This document shows positions 35,200 through 37,827 of a stretch of 37,827 nucleotides of DNA, one piece after another. Under the pieces are notes generated by a model. That model was not told the origin of the DNA and did not search any database. It worked only from the letters and a program-made list of their open reading frames with translations. The first letter of the stretch is position 1. Each line of letters opens with the position of its first letter. The translations under genes and the position numbers were made by a program. Location: contig CALVSR010000007.1 of assembly GCA_944359075.1 (NCBI GenBank), positions 1 through 37,827 on the forward strand, given 5' to 3'. This stretch comes from an uncultured Bacilli bacterium. Lineage in GTDB: Bacteria; Bacillota_I; Bacilli_A; RF39; UBA660.

Positions 35200-35787
35200 A
35201 TGAAACAAAAAAAATTTAATGAAAAGTATTCCAAAAAAGCAGCTAAGAAGCCTGTAAAAAACAAAAGATTAGTAGATTATAGATGGATTTTGACTGTAAC
35301 AGTATTAGCTTTTTTTATCTCTTTGACATTTTCTTTTTTTTCGGAATCTACCATTCCTAATGCGAATAGTATTGTAGCAGTTGTTATCATTCTTTTATTT
35401 ATTGGAATCGGTATTTTATTTGATATGATTGGAATTGCCATCACTGTTGCTGACATAAAAACATTTAATTCTATGGCTACTAAGCAAGTAAAAGGTGCAA
35501 AACTTGCCGTGAAATTGATCCAAAATAATGAAAAAGCATCTAGTTTTTGTAATGATGTAATCGGAGATATCTGCGGTATTATTAGTGGTTCTGCTGGCGT
35601 AGCCTTTTCCAATATATTATCAGAAAGCCTACATTGGAATTTATTGATAGTAAATTTAATGATTACAGCTATGATAGCAGCATTAACCATCGGTGGAAAA
35701 GCAATTGGTAAAGCTACCGCGATTAATAAAAGTACTCTAATATTATTTCAATTTTCAAAAGTAATATCTTGCTTTTGTAGAAAATAA
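35200..35787 (+). CDS. oapA: OLE-associated membrane protein OapA
   Basis: The protein has 195 residues: a basic N-terminus (1-25), then DYRWILTVTVLAF and about four membrane helices (28-48, 57-80, 115-138, 148-168). The conserved-looking core includes ILFDMIGIAITVAD (Asp75, Asp85), FNSMATKQVKGAKLAVKLI and SSFCNDVIGDICGIISGSAG, then GGKAIGK near the C-terminus. These features match OapA, the RNA-binding membrane partner of OLE RNA, related to the DUF21 part of CorB/C transporters. In known genomes oapA lies directly downstream of ole, as here. The start has GAGG eight bases upstream. Transcription probably comes through the ole terminator region. Confidence 0.82.
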   Translation: MKQKKFNEKYSKKAAKKPVKNKRLVDYRWILTVTVLAFFISLTFSFFSESTIPNANSIVAVVIILLFIGIGILFDMIGIAITVADIKTFNSMATKQVKGAKLAVKLIQNNEKASSFCNDVIGDICGIISGSAGVAFSNILSESLHWNLLIVNLMITAMIAALTIGGKAIGKATAINKSTLILFQFSKVISCFCRK

Positions 35788-35872
35788 GTTTTAAATCTAT
35801 CAGCTTATAGAGTAGTGAATCTTCCGCTTTAAATTTTTTTTGTTAGACAAATTATTTTTTTTTTGATATACT
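35788..35872. other. Short AT-rich gap between oapA and the IS element
   Basis: The 85 bp between oapA and the IS left end contain T tracts but no convincing hairpin, promoter or reading frame. Confidence 0.5.
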
Positions 35873-35890
35873 CCTGACTTTGACAGTTTT
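35873..35890 (+). repeat. Left terminal inverted repeat of the IS1634-type element
   Basis: CCTGACTTTGACAGTTTT, matching the complement of 37810-37827 at 16 of 18 positions. Confidence 0.85.
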
Positions 35891-35895
35891 TAAAA

Positions 35896-35948
35896 ATCAA
35901 AAAGACTCGAGTCCTTTATTTATAAGGAATTATGAGTCTTTTTTGATA
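35896..35948. terminator. Strong bidirectional hairpin at the 3' end of the IS transposase gene
   Basis: An outer stem (AATCAAAAAGACTC with GAGTCTTTTTTGAT) encloses an inner stem (TCCTT at 35912-35916 with AAGGA at 35924-35928). With T runs on both strands it can end transposase transcription and also block transcription leaving oapA. Confidence 0.75.
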
Positions 35949-35970
35949 TTGAAAAAATGCGTAATGTGAA

Positions 35971-37704
35971 CTATCTTTTGATTAGCTCAAAAATTTTTTT
36001 AAAATCTTTATAAGTATTTATTTCATAGTCAGTTCTAAAGCCAAATGTATCGTGCAAATCATCAGTTAGATTTGTTCTTATATATTCTGGAATATAACCA
36101 TCACCTTTGGATTCTAATACATTCATATTTCTTATTGCTTTAAGAATTTCCAAAGTTGTATATTTATAATCTAATTTCTTTTCAAGTATTCTATAAATAA
36201 GTAATGCCATAAAACATGTTAAGAAATGAGATTTAATTCTATCTTCTCTTGATAGGTTAACTGGTCTAGCCAAAAAGTCTGTTTTCATTATTCTGAATGA
36301 TTCTTCAATTTCCCATCTTCCTTTTGTTATTTTAAGTATTTGTTCAATATCTCCAACTAAGTTAGTAGTTAAAGCATAATAACCATCATATTGTTCTTCT
36401 TGTTTAATTAAATCTTCATCTAAGGAAAGGTTAGAATTTTCTGCAACTTCACCAGTGTCAGTTGATTTAGTATCAACAATAAATCTTCTATAATCATTTT
36501 GATTTTTACCTTTGCGAGCAGCTTGATTTGTATCAATAGATTTTTTAGCTCGTTCAATTTGTGAGTTTCTAATATTTCTATTGTAGTCAAAGTATTTAAA
36601 GGAGAAAGTTACTATTAAATCTTGTTTAACAGATTTAGTTTCACTAGAAATAATTTTATAAAATAATTTATCATAATATTTTTCTTTTAATTCTTCATTA
36701 TTTCTAATTTCATTTAAATTGTAAACATTTCTTAGATCTCCTGGAAGCCTCCAATCATTATCATCAAACACTTTTTCTTTTTCAGATTCTTTTAATTTTT
36801 TTAATGATTGTGTAATGACAAAACCTCGATTATCCTTAACATTAAATTTTTTTATTTCGTCAGAAGCAAGTCCGGCATCAGTACATAAGATCATTTTAGT
36901 GTTATCCATTTTAAAGTTATTTACTATTTTAGTTTCTTCAGGTATTAATGTCTTTTGTTCATTTTGATTACCTGGATAAATATTAAACGATAATGGAATA
37001 CCGTCACCATCCATAAATAACCCCATACCAACTTGTGGTTTTGGTTGATGTTGTTTATTTATTCCATATTTTCTAAATTCATCATCAAGTTCTATTTCGA
37101 AGAAATAATTTGTACAGTCATAATAAATTATTCCTGAATTTCTTTCTATTATACTTTTACTATTTTCAAATATTTTTTCTTGAATAAAATCAATATTATC
37201 GGCTAAATAACTTAAAGCTCTATATTCATCATGTAATTGAAATTTAGGTTGTTCAATAAAATTTTGGCATTGTTTATATGTTTCTAATTTAGATGCAGGA
37301 TAAATAATTCTAGCAAATACCAAATATGATAATATTTCATTTAAATCAAATTTGAATTGATATTTATTTTGTATATTATCACAAATATCCTTTAGTTTTA
37401 ATTGATTATATATTTTTTCTAGAAATAGATATCCAACATTAAATTTATTATTAATATTAGAATCAATAATTTTTTTATTATTTTTTTTAATAGTTATAAT
37501 TTCTTTTTTACAATGTTCTTCATTATATTTTTTAACATAATCTTTTAGCCATTCTTGATAATCTTGATTACCAGCTAATTTTTTTACTTCTTCAAGATTG
37601 CCAATTCTTTCAACATGTTTAGTAGAACGTTTACCATTTTTAGTGTAATCTTTAATAATATAATAATTAATTGTGTTTTTTGATTTAGAAATTCCTAGTC
37701 TCAT
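35971..37704 (-). CDS. IS1634 family transposase
   Basis: This is a DDE transposase of about 577 residues. The N-terminus (MRLGISKSKNTINYYIIKDY and RSTKHVERIGNLEE) is typical of IS1634. The catalytic residues are in IYYDCTNYFFE, LCTDAGLASDE and GRWEIEESFRIMKTDF. No frameshift or early stop is visible, so it may be active. The ATG at 37704 is preferred, since AGAAGG lies six bases upstream on the minus strand; a start at 37737 would add 11 residues. Confidence 0.88.
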   Translation of the reverse strand: MRLGISKSKNTINYYIIKDYTKNGKRSTKHVERIGNLEEVKKLAGNQDYQEWLKDYVKKYNEEHCKKEIITIKKNNKKIIDSNINNKFNVGYLFLEKIYNQLKLKDICDNIQNKYQFKFDLNEILSYLVFARIIYPASKLETYKQCQNFIEQPKFQLHDEYRALSYLADNIDFIQEKIFENSKSIIERNSGIIYYDCTNYFFEIELDDEFRKYGINKQHQPKPQVGMGLFMDGDGIPLSFNIYPGNQNEQKTLIPEETKIVNNFKMDNTKMILCTDAGLASDEIKKFNVKDNRGFVITQSLKKLKESEKEKVFDDNDWRLPGDLRNVYNLNEIRNNEELKEKYYDKLFYKIISSETKSVKQDLIVTFSFKYFDYNRNIRNSQIERAKKSIDTNQAARKGKNQNDYRRFIVDTKSTDTGEVAENSNLSLDEDLIKQEEQYDGYYALTTNLVGDIEQILKITKGRWEIEESFRIMKTDFLARPVNLSREDRIKSHFLTCFMALLIYRILEKKLDYKYTTLEILKAIRNMNVLESKGDGYIPEYIRTNLTDDLHDTFGFRTDYEINTYKDFKKIFELIKR

Positions 37705-37809
37705 AATATACCTTCTTACAGTACAATCATACAACATAACGATACATTACGCAAGAGTAAAATGATAAAAAAACTAAGTTTTTCAACGCTTAGTGAAGAT
37801 TTTTGATTT

Positions 37810-37827
37810 AAAACTGTCAAACTCGGG
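37810..37827 (-). repeat. Right terminal inverted repeat of the IS1634-type element
   Basis: AAAACTGTCAAACTCGGG, the complement of the left repeat with two mismatches, ending exactly at the window edge. Confidence 0.85.

Larger units (their letters stand above)
35873..37827 (-). mobile_element. IS1634-type insertion sequence
   Basis: The element is about 1955 bp, in the IS1634 size range, with a transposase on the minus strand. The terminal inverted repeats are CCTGACTTTGACAGTTTT at 35873-35890 and its imperfect complement AAAACTGTCAAACTCGGG at 37810-37827, 16 of 18 positions matching. The right repeat ends on the last base of the window, so the outer flank and target duplication cannot be seen. 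Confidence 0.85.

Noticed and set aside
35277-35690. Antisense frame of 137 residues within oapA
   Set aside because: It lies entirely opposite a convincing membrane-protein gene, with no ribosome binding site or family match.
1-37827. CRISPR arrays, tRNA or rRNA genes, phage genes
   Set aside because: No regularly spaced repeats, cloverleaf-type sequences, ribosomal RNA stretches or phage structural genes were seen on either strand.

Overview
The window is AT-rich (about 30% GC by eye). It has strong AAGGAGG-type ribosome binding sites, TTGaca/TATAAT promoters, TGG for tryptophan, and no internal TGA codons in genes. A sortase with a thioester-domain surface protein, and no outer-membrane functions, point to a low-GC Bacillota (class Bacilli or a nearby uncultured gut-type lineage). 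I cannot place it more precisely. Both edges are insertion sequences: a truncated ISNCY/IS1202-like transposase on the left and a near-complete IS1634-type element on the right, whose terminal repeat coincides with the last base.

From about 1.07 to 20.9 kb, all on the + strand and tightly packed, lies a surface-glycan operon. It starts at a good promoter just outside the left IS and ends at an intrinsic terminator after galE, with one internal terminator at about 11.4 kb. It holds a complete gene set for GDP-D-glycero-alpha-D-manno-heptose: phosphoheptose isomerase, GHMP-type heptose kinase, and a fused guanylyltransferase plus bisphosphatase. Two further sugar-nucleotide epimerases/dehydratases and two acyltransferases accompany it. 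This block is bracketed by two paralogous GT8-GT2 proteins, the second with a decayed GT8 half. Then come a polysaccharide ABC exporter, a WsaF-like double glycosyltransferase, and an extracytoplasmic glycosylation module (GT-C membrane protein, polyprenyl-phosphate sugar synthase, DUF2304 protein, SMR-type flippase). Two more GT2 enzymes and galE close the operon.

At 20.9-23.6 kb a thioester/Cna-B surface protein overlaps its own sortase gene. At 23.8-28.1 kb is a second glycosylation operon: GT4, Alg14-like, a DUF1835/DUF3658-like protein, an Alg13-GtrA fusion and a GtrB-like transferase. At 28.2-33.6 kb are a NUDIX hydrolase and a lipid-flavoured operon (esterase, PlsC-like acyltransferase, hybrid histidine kinase with an Hpt domain). 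A divergent YfiH-like protein follows.

The most striking non-coding element is at 34.6-35.2 kb: a roughly 580-nt structured RNA closed by a perfect pairing of its 5' and 3' ends and followed directly by a small multi-pass membrane protein. Size, structure, 3'-domain sequence and the protein all match the OLE RNA / OapA ribonucleoprotein system. Its position beside an IS element and a glycan island is atypical.
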